Positions 1 to 9,480 of a DNA stretch of 64,000 nt are shown piece by piece. This DNA is from Streptococcus parasanguinis. Lineage in GTDB: Bacteria; Bacillota; Bacilli; Lactobacillales; Streptococcaceae. The notes below the pieces were generated by a model. That model was given only the letters and a program-made list of their open reading frames with translations, ran no database searches and had not been told where the DNA came from. The translations under genes and the position numbers were made by a program. The DNA is taken from the NCBI RefSeq assembly GCF_031582885.1, contig NZ_CP133988.1:2072685-2136684 (forward strand). Direction: 5' to 3'. Numbering within the stretch: the stretch's first letter is position 1; the number at the start of each line of letters is the position of its first letter.

Positions 1-1725
1 ACCTATTTCTCCACTTCGGCCTCTGACCGTACCCTCTCTCGTAAGATCCAAGAAGCTTGGTTAGCAACCCAATTGGAAAAGAAAGCAACCAAACAAGAAA
101 TCTTGACCTATTACGTCAATAAAGTATTTATGGCGAATGGGAACTACGGAATGCAGACAGCTGCGAAAAGTTATTACGGAAAAGATCTAAAAGATCTTTC
201 GCTCCCTCAATTGGCACTCCTTGCAGGGATGCCCCAAGCACCAAACCAATACGATCCATACTCCCATCCTGAAGCAGCGCAACAACGCCGAAACTTAGTA
301 TTAAAAGAAATGCTCGATATGAAGACCATTTCTAACAAACAATACGAAGCAGCGGTCAATACACCTGTTACAGATGGTCTGCAAAGTCTCAGTTCTTCAA
401 GCAGTTACCCAGCCTATATGGATAATTACCTGAAAGAAGTGATCGAGCAGGTCGAAGAAGAAACGGGCTACAATTTGCTTACAACTGGGATGGATGTCTA
501 TACTAACGTTGATACCGAAGCGCAAAAGAAATTGTGGGACATCTACAATACAGATGAATATGTCAACTATCCAGATGATGAATTGCAAGTAGCTTCAACA
601 GTTATCGATGTTAATAATGGTAAAGTCATTGCACAACTTGGCTCTCGTCACCAATCTAGCAACGTTTCCTTTGGTACAAACCAAGCCGTTGAGACTAACC
701 GTGACTGGGGTTCTACTATGAAGCCAATCACAGACTACGCCCCAGCCCTTGAGCATGAAGAATACACTTCTACTGCAGCTACCATTACAGATGCACCATA
801 TAATTTCCCTCATTCCTCAACACCAGTCTACAACTGGGACCGTTCTTACTACGGTAGCATTACTATGACTTATGCAATCCAACAATCTCGGAACGTTCCA
901 GCGGTGAAGGCCCTCGAAAAAGTCGGGCTTAAAAAAGCCAAGAAATTCCTAAATGGACTGGGAATCGATTATCCAGAAATGGTATACGCCAATGCCATCT
1001 CAAGTAATACTAGCGATTCAAGTAACAAATACGGAGCTAGCAGTGAAAAAATGGCTGCTGCCTATGCTGCTTTTGCAAATGGTGGTACCTATTACAAACC
1101 GAAATATGTCAGTCGAGTTGTCTTTAGCGATGGAACCACAAAAGAATTCGATTCCGAAGGAACTCGCGCAATGAAGGCAACAACTGCCTACATGATGACA
1201 GATATGATGAAGACAGTTCTCATGTCTGGTACTGGTACAAATGCGGCTATTTCAGGAGTCTACCAAGCTGGTAAGACAGGTACATCAAACTATGCTGACA
1301 ACGAGGTAAATAAGTTAACCAAAAATACAGGTTATTCAAGTATCGTGGCTCCAGATGAATTATTCGTTGGATACACACCTGAATATGCTATGGCCGTCTG
1401 GACAGGTTATTCAAATCGCTTGACTCCGGTATTAGACAACGGAATTCAGGTAGCAACCGATGTTTACCGTCAGATGATGCTCTATCTTGCCAATAACAAC
1501 AATTCTGGTCATACAGATTGGACGCAACCAAGTGGACTGTATCGAAGTGGTTCTTATCTCTACTTAAACAATGGTAAGAACAACTACAATAACTACTATT
1601 ATGAGCCAAGTTATTCCACTGATCAGTATTCGTATGAAGAACCATCGTCTAGCTCTTCAAACGAAGAAAATCCATCTAAACCATCTGAGCCTTCTTCGCA
1701 AGACTCTAACAATCATAACGAATAA
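1..1725 (+). CDS. pbp1A: Penicillin-binding protein 1A, 3' part (5' end outside window)
   Basis: Bifunctional class A PBP that polymerises glycan strands and cross-links peptides outside the membrane. The frame is open from base 1, so the start codon, membrane anchor and most of the transglycosylase domain lie outside; 574 codons are visible. They begin in the end of the GT51 domain (about the first 95 codons, with the [14 protein letters not shown] region), followed by the transpeptidase domain with all three active-site motifs: STMK, SRN and KTGT. The C-terminus is a Ser/Asn/Tyr-rich tail typical of streptococcal PBP1a. An intrinsic terminator follows at once. Family assignment is firm; whether the allele is a resistance mosaic cannot be judged here. 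Confidence 0.95.
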   Translation, partial: TYFSTSASDRTLSRKIQEAWLATQLEKKATKQEILTYYVNKVFMANGNYGMQTAAKSYYGKDLKDLSLPQLALLAGMPQAPNQYDPYSHPEAAQQRRNLVLKEMLDMKTISNKQYEAAVNTPVTDGLQSLSSSSSYPAYMDNYLKEVIEQVEEETGYNLLTTGMDVYTNVDTEAQKKLWDIYNTDEYVNYPDDELQVASTVIDVNNGKVIAQLGSRHQSSNVSFGTNQAVETNRDWGSTMKPITDYAPALEHEEYTSTAATITDAPYNFPHSSTPVYNWDRSYYGSITMTYAIQQSRNVPAVKALEKVGLKKAKKFLNGLGIDYPEMVYANAISSNTSDSSNKYGASSEKMAAAYAAFANGGTYYKPKYVSRVVFSDGTTKEFDSEGTRAMKATTAYMMTDMMKTVLMSGTGTNAAISGVYQAGKTGTSNYADNEVNKLTKNTGYSSIVAPDELFVGYTPEYAMAVWTGYSNRLTPVLDNGIQVATDVYRQMMLYLANNNNSGHTDWTQPSGLYRSGSYLYLNNGKNNYNNYYYEPSYSTDQYSYEEPSSSSSNEENPSKPSEPSSQDSNNHNE

Positions 1726-1735
1726 TATAACAGAG

Positions 1736-1763
1736 AAGTCGGGCTTTTGGCCCGGCTTTTTTT
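1736..1763 (+). terminator. Intrinsic terminator of pbp1A
   Basis: A 9-bp GC-rich stem (AAGTCGGGC with GCCCGGCTT, one G-T pair) is followed by seven T residues, 11 bases after the pbp1A stop codon. Confidence 0.9.
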
Positions 1764-1844
1764 AAAACAATGGTTAAAAAACCAGAACGAATAAAATCTG
1801 ATTTATTTAGTTAGACTTCCCAGCTTTTTTATTTTTGAGTATAT

Positions 1845-1870
1845 AAAAAAAAGAGCCTTTCGGCTCTTTT
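1845..1870 (-). terminator. Intrinsic terminator of pepC
   Basis: The stem AAAAGAGCC/GGCTCTTTT with a short loop lies just past the pepC stop codon, and its U-run reads on the minus strand. It faces the pbp1A terminator, so the two convergent genes are insulated. Confidence 0.88.
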
Positions 1871-1878
1871 CTGTATCA

Positions 1879-3213
1879 TTATTTTGCCAAAGCTCCCATT
1901 GGATCCCACGGTGCTAGGACAATTGGTTCTGCTTCATAGGCTGCTAATTCGTCTGCTGTTAGGAATTCTTTACGAACCACGATTTGGTAGGTATATTCAT
2001 CCATCCAAGCATCAGAAGCCACAAAGTAACCATCTGTACCGACCTTGTCTCCCCATGAATTTTCAACCTTCCATTTACGAGACTGACCTGCTTCGTCTAA
2101 ATCAACCCCTGTCAAGACCATAGCATGTGTCATGAGACTTTCTGCATAGTCCAAGCGACCCGCCTTGTCTTGTGTCAAATGAATGTCCATGCCTGCTTCA
2201 AAATCGTAGACATCTGTTGCCAGGATTCCGGCTTTACGGTTGCTGACTTGGCCTACATCTGAACCAAACCAGACAGTTTCCCCTGCTTTCATTTGAGCAA
2301 TGGCTAATTCTTTCAATCGATCCATTGGAACATTTAGGTAGCGGACTGGACGGCTACCAACAACATTGCCCAGCATATCTACGGTGTAAGAATTTCCATA
2401 TGGCTTGTCTGTAGTTGGGGCATTGATAATAGAGACGTAATCGTCTAATTGAAGGTCTACATATTTTTTGTAGAAGCTTTGTGGAGTTAAGCCACTTTCA
2501 CTATGGAATTGGTTGTCCTTATCACGGTATGAAAAGTCAAATTCACGTGGAGGCAATCCTAAAGACATAGCCAAGAAGTTAAAAATTTCTTGCAACAGCG
2601 CTTGTTTCTTGCTCGCAACTGCCTCACTATCTGCGCCTGAGTGAATCAAATCACGCAAGATTTGCGCATCTTGACGCAAGAGTTTATTGAGGTAGGTGTT
2701 CAATTCCCGGCTATTGCTTGAAGAAATCGATTCTGGATAAACTGATTTTGGAACCACTCCGTATTTCTCAAAGAGAGATACCACCATATCCCATTGACCG
2801 CCATCTTGTTGTGGGGTTTGTAGGAGAAAAGCCACCTTACGGCTGGTCAATTCTTGGTCTGCTGTAGCAATCACTTGCTCCAAAAACCAGTTTGATTTTT
2901 CATACTTATCCCAAAAGAAAGTATGTGCTTGAGACAATTCAAAATCCTCCAATTGGAAGCTTGAAATCATCTTGTGACGGAAGGTATTTAAAGCAGCAAA
3001 CATCCAACAACGTCCAGATACTTTTTGGTTTGTCACCTTATCCTTGGTCAAATCAAGTGAAAAAACTGGTGTATTTTCTACTGCACTCTTGCGCGTTTCA
3101 AGTGATGCATGGATCCCATTGTGGGTAACAGCATTTTCAAGAGCCGCATATTTCACATTTGCTTCATAATTAGCATAGAGCTGGTCTGTAAATTCTTTCG
3201 TTAATTCTGACAT
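1879..3213 (-). CDS. pepC: Aminopeptidase C (bleomycin hydrolase family)
   Basis: Cytoplasmic cysteine aminopeptidase (peptidase C1B) that trims N-terminal residues from imported peptides. At 444 residues it has the usual family length. The catalytic Cys is C69 in SGRCWMFA, the His lies in THAMVLTGV (about residue 360) and the Asn in ENSWG (about 382). The C-terminus ends DPMGALAK; in this family the tail reaches the active site and limits cleavage to amino ends. A GGAG-type ribosome site precedes the ATG. It is monocistronic, with its own promoter and terminator. Confidence 0.96.
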   Translation of the reverse strand: MSELTKEFTDQLYANYEANVKYAALENAVTHNGIHASLETRKSAVENTPVFSLDLTKDKVTNQKVSGRCWMFAALNTFRHKMISSFQLEDFELSQAHTFFWDKYEKSNWFLEQVIATADQELTSRKVAFLLQTPQQDGGQWDMVVSLFEKYGVVPKSVYPESISSSNSRELNTYLNKLLRQDAQILRDLIHSGADSEAVASKKQALLQEIFNFLAMSLGLPPREFDFSYRDKDNQFHSESGLTPQSFYKKYVDLQLDDYVSIINAPTTDKPYGNSYTVDMLGNVVGSRPVRYLNVPMDRLKELAIAQMKAGETVWFGSDVGQVSNRKAGILATDVYDFEAGMDIHLTQDKAGRLDYAESLMTHAMVLTGVDLDEAGQSRKWKVENSWGDKVGTDGYFVASDAWMDEYTYQIVVRKEFLTADELAAYEAEPIVLAPWDPMGALAK

Positions 3214-3240
3214 AGCAATCTCCTTTTTTCGTTATTTACT

Positions 3241-3268
3241 ATTATAATCCTTTGAGCAGAATCTTCAA
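3241..3268 (-). promoter_or_regulatory. Promoter of pepC
   Basis: TTGAAG and TATAAT are separated by 16 bp on the minus strand, upstream of pepC. Called by match to the sigma-A consensus only. Confidence 0.6.
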
Positions 3269-3280
3269 GTAAAAATCACC

Positions 3281-3832
3281 CTATAGAGAGGGATTCTGTA
3301 TAGAATAGATGATTTTATCCCCACAATATCCTTTGCGTTGAATGGCATGAGGGATGGTTTCTACATACTGCATTCCTGTCTTTTCCATGACTTTCCCTGA
3401 AGCAGGATTTAAACTGACATAAGTGGCTTTGATTTCTTTAAATCCGACTTCGTTCAATAAGAAAGCCAAAACAGCTATGACGGCTTCTGTCATGAATCCC
3501 TGCCCCCAGAATTTCTTGCCAAGGATATAACCTAGCTCGCATGATTGACTTTCCTGGTCTTGAGAAACCACACTAATATCTCCAATTACCTGATCCGCTG
3601 ATGTTTTGAAACAGATCGCCCATTTATAAGTATCTGGTTTAAAATACTGTTCGATCCATCGTTTGATCGATTCTCTAGTTCTCTCAGAAGATGCATGGGC
3701 ATCCCAGGTGACATATTTCAGGGTTTCAGGATCAGAAGCCCAATTTTCAAACATCGCTGATGCATCCTCCAAAACGAAAGGCCTCATGTATAAACGCTCC
3801 GTCTCTATGACAAGACTTCCAAGATGCTTCAT
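3281..3832 (-). CDS. GNAT-family N-acetyltransferase (RimJ/RimL type)
   Basis: A 183-residue acetyltransferase of the RimJ/RimL-like GNAT group (TERLYMRPF at the N-terminus, then LGYILGKKFWGQGFMTEA, which is the acetyl-CoA binding region, and NPASGKVMEKTGM). Members acetylate protein N-termini, amino acids or small molecules; the substrate cannot be told from sequence. The ATG is preceded by AGGGAGA. It stands alone between pepC and nadE; the nadE terminators and a repeat separate it from nadE. Confidence 0.85.
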   Translation of the reverse strand: MKHLGSLVIETERLYMRPFVLEDASAMFENWASDPETLKYVTWDAHASSERTRESIKRWIEQYFKPDTYKWAICFKTSADQVIGDISVVSQDQESQSCELGYILGKKFWGQGFMTEAVIAVLAFLLNEVGFKEIKATYVSLNPASGKVMEKTGMQYVETIPHAIQRKGYCGDKIIYSIQNPSL

Positions 3833-3896
3833 AGATTGTCTCCCTTCATTTTTTCATGCAACTTGAACTTTGCAAGTTGGTTACTTTAATCTAGAA

Positions 3897-3927
3897 GAAA
3901 AGGACGGATGAAACCGCCCTTCTTTTT
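3897..3927 (-). terminator. Second hairpin downstream of nadE, terminator-like
   Basis: An imperfect stem (AAGGACGG with CCGCCCTT) with T-rich flanks on both sides lies about 115 bases past nadE. A repeat element sits between it and the first nadE terminator, so it may be the original terminator displaced by the repeat. Confidence 0.5.
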
Positions 3928-3945
3928 AATGCTTTTCACAATATT

Positions 3946-4006
3946 GTATGGTGAGACTACGAAATAGAACTCTACGAGTTACCGATTTCTACCTCGTTCT
4001 CCTATT
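3946..4006. repeat. Short diverged copy of the oral-streptococcal repeat seen at 16.0 kb
   Basis: Shares GGTGAGAC, then ACGAAAT, then TTACCGATTTCT in order with the end of the 16.0-kb repeat. Both can fold into a long hairpin. The inner arms differ (AACTC/GAGTT here, AATTC/GAATT at 16.0 kb), which keeps the pairing. Only the end module is present, not the whole element. Confidence 0.7.
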
Positions 4007-4020
4007 TTAAGACTCGGGCT

Positions 4021-4043
4021 AAAAAGGTCCACTGGACCTTTTT
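4021..4043 (-). terminator. Intrinsic terminator of nadE
   Basis: A perfect stem (AAAAAGGTCC pairing with GGACCTTTTT) overlaps the nadE stop codon and ends in U's on the minus strand. Confidence 0.85.
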
Positions 4044-4866
4044 ACTCCCAAAAATGATCAAATACTGTGATTGGCAAGTGGCGTTTGTGTTGGCCTTTGT
4101 ACCACCATTTTTCAATAGTGGCTTGAGCTTCTGGACTCACTTGTTTGCCTTCTAGGTAATCATCAATTTCATTATAGGTGACACCCAGTGCTACTTCATC
4201 TGCTATTCCTGGTTTTTCTTCTTCCAAATCTGCTGTTGGGATTTTCTCATAAAGAGCAGGATCGGCTCCTAAGGCCTTAAGCAATTGTTTTCCTTGGCGT
4301 TTATTCAAACGGAAAAGGGGTAAAATATCTGCACCACCATCTCCAAATTTTGTGAAGAAACCAGTAATATTTTCTGCAGCATGATCCGTTCCAATCACCG
4401 CTCCGCTGCGTGCTCCAGCTAGAGCATACTGAGCAATCATGCGACTGCGAGCCTTAATATTGCCTTTGTTAAAATCAGAAACCTCTGTTCCAGTCGCTTC
4501 TACTGCTCGTACCATTTCGTCAGCAGACTCCTTGATATTCACAACCAGGCTAACATCCGGCTGGATAAAGGCCAATGCTTTTTGTGCATCTGCTTCATCT
4601 GCTTGTACCCCATAAGGAAGACGAACGGCAATAAATTGATAGGAGGCATCTCCTGTTTCTGCACGCATTTCTTCCATGGCTAATTGAGCTAATCGTCCAG
4701 CAAGAGTTGAATCTTGTCCTCCTGAGATCCCTAATACAAATGTTTTCAAGAAGGGATGTTTTTTTAGATATCTTTTTAAGAAATCAACCGAGCGGCGAAT
4801 CTCTTCCTGAGGATCAATGCTAGGCTTGACACCCAATTGTTGGATAATCTCTTCTTGCAAACTCAT
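4042..4866 (-). CDS. nadE: NH3-dependent NAD synthetase
   Basis: Catalyses the last step of NAD synthesis: deamido-NAD + ATP + ammonia to NAD. At 274 residues it has the size of the ammonia-dependent form, with no glutaminase domain. The PP-loop motif SGGQDS is near residue 50; [20 protein letters not shown] is the deamido-NAD/ATP region. It overlaps pncB by four bases (ATGA), so the two are translationally coupled and form the nicotinate salvage operon. This order is conserved in streptococci. Confidence 0.97.
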   Translation of the reverse strand: MSLQEEIIQQLGVKPSIDPQEEIRRSVDFLKRYLKKHPFLKTFVLGISGGQDSTLAGRLAQLAMEEMRAETGDASYQFIAVRLPYGVQADEADAQKALAFIQPDVSLVVNIKESADEMVRAVEATGTEVSDFNKGNIKARSRMIAQYALAGARSGAVIGTDHAAENITGFFTKFGDGGADILPLFRLNKRQGKQLLKALGADPALYEKIPTADLEEEKPGIADEVALGVTYNEIDDYLEGKQVSPEAQATIEKWWYKGQHKRHLPITVFDHFWE

Positions 4867-6323
4867 TTTGCTTCTCCTTCTCCATTGGCCTTGTTACGCA
4901 TTTCCTCGATCAGATCCATCTTATCCTGCCAAATATCTTTGGCCAAGTCAACTGGATAATGCTGTGGATTGAGAACGCGCTTGTATTCATCCCATAATTG
5001 ATCGTAATTTTTACGAGCATATTCTTGAATTTCTGATAATGTTGGCAGTTGATAAACCAATTGACCCTCTTTAAAAATATCCACTAAAAGAGGAATCGCC
5101 TCAAAGTTTCGGACTGTTTTATTAATGTAGGTATAAGTTGGATGGAACATTTTAAGTTCTGTCAGTTGTGAAACATCTACTCCATCGTAAGTGATGTAGT
5201 CCCCTTCTGACTTACCTTTTTCACGGCTGGTAATCCGCCAGACTTGCTTTTTACCTGGTGTAGAAACTTTCTCTGCATTATTGGAAAGCTTGATGGTATT
5301 GATCATCTCTCCTGCTTCGTTTTCAACAGAGACAATTTTGTATACCGCTCCAAGCGCTGGTTGATCGTAAGCTGTAATTAACTTGGTTCCTACACCCCAA
5401 ACATCAATTTTTGCTTTTTGCATTTTTAAGTTGAGGATGGTATTTTCATCCAAGTCATTAGAAGCGTAGATTTTAGCATTTGTAAACCCAGCCTCATCTA
5501 ATTGCTGGCGAACCTTTTTAGAAATATAAGCAATATCTCCTGAGTCAATCCGGACGCCTAGGAAATTGATCTTATCTCCCATTTCACGCGCTACCTGAAT
5601 AGCTGCTGGTACCCCAATACGAAGCGTATCATAGGTATCGACGAGGAAGACACAATCTTTATGGGTTTCCGCATAAGCTTTAAAGGCTTGATAGTCATTC
5701 CCATATACTTGTACAAGAGAATGGGCATGGGTTCCTAAAACTGGGATTCCAAAGAGTTTTCCTGCACGAACATTACTAGTTCCATTGGCCCCTCCGATGA
5801 CTGCTGCACGAGTTCCCCAAATGGCCGCATCCATTTCTTGCGCACGACGTGTTCCAAATTCCATCAAAGGCTCATCTTCAATGACCGAACGAATACGAGC
5901 AGCTTTTGTTGCAATCAAGGTTTGAAAGTTGACGATATTCAAAAGGGCTGTTTCCACCAATTGACACTGAGCCAAAGGACCTTCTACCTGAACAATTGGT
6001 TCATTCGCAAAGACTAAGTCTCCTTCTTGAGCCGATCGTACCGTCAATTCCAACTTGAGATCACGAAGATATTCCAAGAAGGCCCCATGATAACCAAGTG
6101 ACTCTAAATAGGCAATATCGCTCTCAGAAAAACTCAAGTTTTCCAAGTATTTCACAATTCTCTCTAAGCCAGCAAATACAGCGTAACCGTTTTTAAAAGG
6201 CTGTTGACGAAAATACACTTCAAATACAGCATGTTTATTGTGGATACCTTGATCAAAATAGACTTGCATCATGTTGATTTGGTATAAATCAGTATGCAAA
6301 GTTAAACTGTCATCTGGATACAT
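4863..6323 (-). CDS. pncB: Nicotinate phosphoribosyltransferase
   Basis: Converts nicotinate and PRPP to nicotinate mononucleotide, the entry step of NAD salvage; many streptococci have no de novo NAD route and depend on it. 486 residues, the bacterial type I family length. Visible markers are [14 protein letters not shown] at the N-terminus, [26 protein letters not shown] and [16 protein letters not shown]. First gene of the operon with nadE, behind its own promoter. Confidence 0.96.
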   Translation of the reverse strand: MYPDDSLTLHTDLYQINMMQVYFDQGIHNKHAVFEVYFRQQPFKNGYAVFAGLERIVKYLENLSFSESDIAYLESLGYHGAFLEYLRDLKLELTVRSAQEGDLVFANEPIVQVEGPLAQCQLVETALLNIVNFQTLIATKAARIRSVIEDEPLMEFGTRRAQEMDAAIWGTRAAVIGGANGTSNVRAGKLFGIPVLGTHAHSLVQVYGNDYQAFKAYAETHKDCVFLVDTYDTLRIGVPAAIQVAREMGDKINFLGVRIDSGDIAYISKKVRQQLDEAGFTNAKIYASNDLDENTILNLKMQKAKIDVWGVGTKLITAYDQPALGAVYKIVSVENEAGEMINTIKLSNNAEKVSTPGKKQVWRITSREKGKSEGDYITYDGVDVSQLTELKMFHPTYTYINKTVRNFEAIPLLVDIFKEGQLVYQLPTLSEIQEYARKNYDQLWDEYKRVLNPQHYPVDLAKDIWQDKMDLIEEMRNKANGEGEAK

Positions 6324-6380
6324 ATGTATACCTCTTTTTTATTGATTTGTTCTATGAATTCCTACCATAAAATTAGTACC

Positions 6381-6390
6381 ATTATAGCAC
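6381..6390 (-). promoter_or_regulatory. Extended -10 promoter of pncB-nadE
   Basis: TGCTATAAT on the minus strand is a match to the extended -10 (TGnTATAAT); no clear -35 box is visible. It lies about 60 bp upstream of pncB. Confidence 0.6.
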
Positions 6391-6425
6391 ATTTCAGCTC
6401 TATTGAATACTGAAAGGAAAGCATG

Positions 6426-6458
6426 AAAAAAATCTGAGACAGGAAGCTCAGATTTTTT
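6426..6458 (-). terminator. Intrinsic terminator of trxB
   Basis: A perfect 12-bp stem (AAAAAATCTGAG/CTCAGATTTTTT) with an 8-base loop lies right after the trxB stop codon. Confidence 0.92.
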
Positions 6459-6461
6459 GGA

Positions 6462-7379
6462 TTAAAAGTTTTCTGTGATATATTTATAAACTTCTTGGCC
6501 AGCAATCGCACCGTCTCCGACGGCTGTCGTCACTTGACGCAAATCTTTTTGACGAACATCGCCAACTGCAAAAATACCTGGGACTGTGGTTCTCATATGA
6601 TCATCCGTGACCACCCAGCCATTTTCATCTAAAATACCAAGTTCTGTCGCAAATTCACTGACAGGATCTAAACCGACATAGATAAAGACACCACCGAAGG
6701 CTTGCTCTCTAACCTCTCCTGTCTTCACATCTTTTAAAAGGACAGACGTTACTTTTTGTTCACCCTTAATTTCTTCAACAACTGTATTCCAAGCAAAGTG
6801 AATTTTATCATTGGCAAAGGCACGATCTTGAAGAACTTTTTGAGCACGCAATTGATCACGACGATGGGCAATGGTCACTGTTTTTGCAAACTGAGTCAAA
6901 AAAACAGCTTCTTCTACCGCAGAATCACCTCCACCAACGACCAAGAGATCCTCGTCTCTAAAGAAAGCTCCATCACAAACAGCACAGTAGGAAACCCCTC
7001 TACTATTTAGCTCCTCTTCACCAGGGACATTCAATGAACGGTGGTTAGACCCTGTTGCAATCACCACGGTTTTAGCTTCAAATTCCCCATCATCTGTGAC
7101 AATCTTTTTGGTTGCTCCATGGTCTTCGATGCGCTCTACCTGTCCAAACAAATGTTCCACACCAAGATTTTCTAAAGGCTCAAACATTTTTTCAGCCAAG
7201 TCTGGGCCACTAATATTCGCATAGCCAGGATAGTTTTCAATGTCAGACGTATTGTTCATTTGACCGCCTGGAATTCCTCTCTCAATCAATGCGACCTTTA
7301 AATTGCTTCGTGCTGCATAAAGGGCAGCAGTCATCCCTGCAGGACCCGCTCCAATAATCACTGTATCAAACATACTCAA
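6462..7379 (-). CDS. trxB: Thioredoxin reductase
   Basis: FAD enzyme that passes electrons from NADPH to thioredoxin. 305 residues. The FAD motif GAGPAG is at 10-15, the redox pair C132-A-V-C135 sits in the NADPH domain, GGGDSA (about 149-154) is the NADPH motif, and GIFAVGDV is near the end (second FAD motif). The architecture is that of low-molecular-weight TrxB. Start MSMFDT has ribosome site GAGGTTGAG. It lies between pncB and the DUF4059 gene, a neighbourhood I recall from S. mutans. Confidence 0.95.
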   Translation of the reverse strand: MSMFDTVIIGAGPAGMTAALYAARSNLKVALIERGIPGGQMNNTSDIENYPGYANISGPDLAEKMFEPLENLGVEHLFGQVERIEDHGATKKIVTDDGEFEAKTVVIATGSNHRSLNVPGEEELNSRGVSYCAVCDGAFFRDEDLLVVGGGDSAVEEAVFLTQFAKTVTIAHRRDQLRAQKVLQDRAFANDKIHFAWNTVVEEIKGEQKVTSVLLKDVKTGEVREQAFGGVFIYVGLDPVSEFATELGILDENGWVVTDDHMRTTVPGIFAVGDVRQKDLRQVTTAVGDGAIAGQEVYKYITENF

Positions 7380-7402
7380 CCTCTTTCTGTTTTGTTGTAA
7401 CC

Positions 7403-7431
7403 ATTATAATTCTAACACGGTCTTTTTGCAA
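7403..7431 (-). promoter_or_regulatory. Promoter of trxB
   Basis: TTGCAA, 17 bp, TATAAT on the minus strand, in the 52-bp gap between the DUF4059 gene and trxB. Confidence 0.75.
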
Positions 7432-7659
7432 TTATCGTGCTTGAAAGATAAACAAAATCCCTATGACCGCAAAGGTTAAAATAGGAATCGTCATGATATC
7501 AATTAAGAGGATATCATACAAATGGGCTTGTCGTTGCTTGGCTGTTTTATCTTTCTTCTTAAGGGCACGGTAGCCAATCCAAATACAAGAAGCGATCCCA
7601 ACTAAAATCGTTGTCGTCACTAAACTTTGTAAATATAAGGACAATAATTTATTTAACAT
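7432..7659 (-). CDS. DUF4059-family small membrane protein
   Basis: A 75-residue protein with two hydrophobic segments (about residues 5-27 and 50-72) and a Lys/Arg-rich stretch between them (YRALKKKDKTAKQRQ), so a two-helix membrane protein. I match it to the streptococcal DUF4059 family from memory of the sequence and of its fixed place between an amino acid ABC ATPase and trxB; the function is unknown. I chose the ATG of MLNKLLSL over an in-frame start 12 codons upstream because TTGGAGT lies at correct spacing before it. Confidence 0.75.
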   Translation of the reverse strand: MLNKLLSLYLQSLVTTTILVGIASCIWIGYRALKKKDKTAKQRQAHLYDILLIDIMTIPILTFAVIGILFIFQAR

Positions 7660-7689
7660 CACGACTCCAAATATTTTTACATTTTCAGA

Positions 7690-7720
7690 AAACAAACCCA
7701 GCTAGCATCGCCAGCTGAGT
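7690..7720 (-). terminator. Probable terminator after the amino acid ABC ATPase
   Basis: The hairpin CAGCT-a-GC/GC-c-AGCTG is followed on the minus strand by GGGTTTGTTTTC. The stem is weak, so termination may be partial and some transcript may reach the DUF4059 gene. Confidence 0.5.
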
Positions 7721-7740
7721 CTTACCTCTTCTCTATTATA

Positions 7741-8484
7741 TCAAACATAGGTCCGTTTGTAACTAGCAAAGAATTCTTTTGTCCGTTCTTCTTTTGGATG
7801 TTGCATGATTTCCTCTGGTGTTCCAGATTCAATAATCCGTCCTTTATCCAAAAATAGGACCTTATCTGCTACTTGCGCTACAAAAGACATATCATGGCTG
7901 ACCAGTACCATGGTTTGTCCCGATTTTGCCGCATTGGCAATGGATTTTTCAACTTCTCCAACCAATTCTGGATCCAAGGCTGAAGTCGGTTCATCCAGCA
8001 AAAGAACCTCTGGTTTCATGGCCAAGGCACGAGCCAAAGCAACCCGTTGTTTTTGTCCACCTGAGAGGTGACGAGGATAGTGATTTTCACGATCCGATAA
8101 GCCGACTTTTGCCAGTTCTTCTCGAGCAATTTTCGTTGCTTCTTGATCGGATAAGCCCTTCACAACAATGAGCCCTTCTTTCACATTTTCAAGGGCTGTT
8201 TTTCTACCAAATAAATTAAACTGTTGGAACACCATGGCCAATTTTCTTCTTAAGGTTAAGATTTGATCTTGGGTAATGTGCTCAAAATCAACTTCGAAAT
8301 CATCAATCTTAATTCTACCACTGTCTGGAGCTTCCAAATAGTTTAAACTGCGTAAGAAGGTTGATTTACCAGCTCCCGAAGACCCGATTAAGGCCACGAC
8401 TTCCCCTTTTTGAATTTCCAAACTTAGATTATTTAAAACCTTTTGACCTGAAAATGTCTTTGATAATTCTGAAATATAAATCAT
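7741..8484 (-). CDS. Polar amino acid ABC importer, ATP-binding protein
   Basis: ATPase of a GlnQ/ArtP-type amino acid importer, 247 residues. Walker A GSSGAGKST (34-42), Q-loop in MVFQQFNLF, signature LSGGQKQR, Walker B LLLDEP, and the switch His in VLVSHDM. It overlaps the permease gene by one base (TAATG), so the two are coupled. No binding-protein gene is adjacent; it must be encoded elsewhere. Substrate unproven. Confidence 0.93.
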   Translation of the reverse strand: MIYISELSKTFSGQKVLNNLSLEIQKGEVVALIGSSGAGKSTFLRSLNYLEAPDSGRIKIDDFEVDFEHITQDQILTLRRKLAMVFQQFNLFGRKTALENVKEGLIVVKGLSDQEATKIAREELAKVGLSDRENHYPRHLSGGQKQRVALARALAMKPEVLLLDEPTSALDPELVGEVEKSIANAAKSGQTMVLVSHDMSFVAQVADKVLFLDKGRIIESGTPEEIMQHPKEERTKEFFASYKRTYV

Positions 8485-9284
8485 TAGATCCGGACCTCCT
8501 GATCTGGTAAATCAATTGCTACGGGAGTCTCAATATCCAGTCGACGTTCAATGTGACGGCCTAGTATTTCAATGAGAATGTTCACAATCCAGTAAACAAT
8601 CGATACCGTGATAAAGCGTTCAAAGTACTTCAAATCGCTCCCCCCAACAATCCGTGCTTGGGCAAAAATTTCAACCACACTGGCACTAAAGGCTAGCGAG
8701 GTCCCCTTGGTCAAGCCAATGAGAGAATTGATTAAGGTTGGAGTTGCAACGACTGCTGCATTGGGAATAATAATCCGTCGATAAACTTGACGGTTGGTCA
8801 TCCCAAGACTACGTGCTGCCTCAATTTCACCAGGGTCCACTGATAAAATAGCTGCCCGGATGGTCTCACTCGCATAAGCCGCCTCATTAAAGGCAAGAGC
8901 CACAATTGCGAACAGCTCAGCTGGAATAGCATTAATGTTAAAAGCTGTTCCATAAGACTGATTGATCGCTTTTAAAATAAGAGGAATCCCATAATAAGTC
9001 AACATCAGCTGAACCAACAAAGGAGTCCCACGTAAAAAACTGACAAAAACAGCTTGAATCGGGTAAAGAATTCGTACACGATTAATTTTGACCAGAGCAA
9101 AAATCATAGCAAAAACAATCCCAAAAAATGCGCCTCCTAGGGCTAATAAAATCGTCACAGGCAATTTTCCTATGACTGCCGGAAATGCATCCAATACGGC
9201 TCTCAAACTAAACAGCTTGCTATCTGGAACGTGTTTTAAAAAGTCAGCATACCAGTTGGCAGCTAAAAGATTAGTTGTAAACAT
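8484..9284 (-). CDS. Polar amino acid ABC importer, permease
   Basis: Membrane partner of the ATPase, 266 residues with about five hydrophobic segments. The EAA loop that docks on the ATPase is visible as EAARSLGMTNRQVYRRIIIPNA. The LPVTILLALGG and FLRGTPLLVQL stretches are typical of the HisM/GlnP family. I start it at MFTTNLLAANWY, with AGGAAG eight bases upstream, rather than at an in-frame ATG 15 codons earlier with no ribosome site. There is no fused binding domain, unlike some streptococcal GlnP proteins. Confidence 0.9.
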   Translation of the reverse strand: MFTTNLLAANWYADFLKHVPDSKLFSLRAVLDAFPAVIGKLPVTILLALGGAFFGIVFAMIFALVKINRVRILYPIQAVFVSFLRGTPLLVQLMLTYYGIPLILKAINQSYGTAFNINAIPAELFAIVALAFNEAAYASETIRAAILSVDPGEIEAARSLGMTNRQVYRRIIIPNAAVVATPTLINSLIGLTKGTSLAFSASVVEIFAQARIVGGSDLKYFERFITVSIVYWIVNILIEILGRHIERRLDIETPVAIDLPDQEVRI

Positions 9285-9360
9285 TTTTGTTACTTCCTTT
9301 CTCGAACATAAACATTCTATCATATTCACTATCGGAATTCCAAAAATTGCTACAGAAATA

Positions 9361-9395
9361 GAAAAATGATAGACTACTCAAATTTAGTCTATCAT
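9361..9395 (-). terminator. Terminator of the DEAD-box helicase gene
   Basis: A perfect 10-bp stem (ATGATAGACT/AGTCTATCAT) with a 10-base loop is followed by TTTTTC on the minus strand, 86 bp beyond the helicase stop. Confidence 0.75.
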
Positions 9396-9480
9396 AATTT
9401 TAGACAAGTTCCTAATAGTTTTTCTTTATGGAGTTCCTAAAGAAAATCTATGTTTTCTTCTGAACATTTGAAAGAAGGGG

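Noticed and set aside
7741..9284. Search for a solute-binding protein gene with the amino acid importer
   Set aside because: Neither neighbour encodes one and the permease has no fused binding domain, so it must lie elsewhere; not counted as a gene loss.
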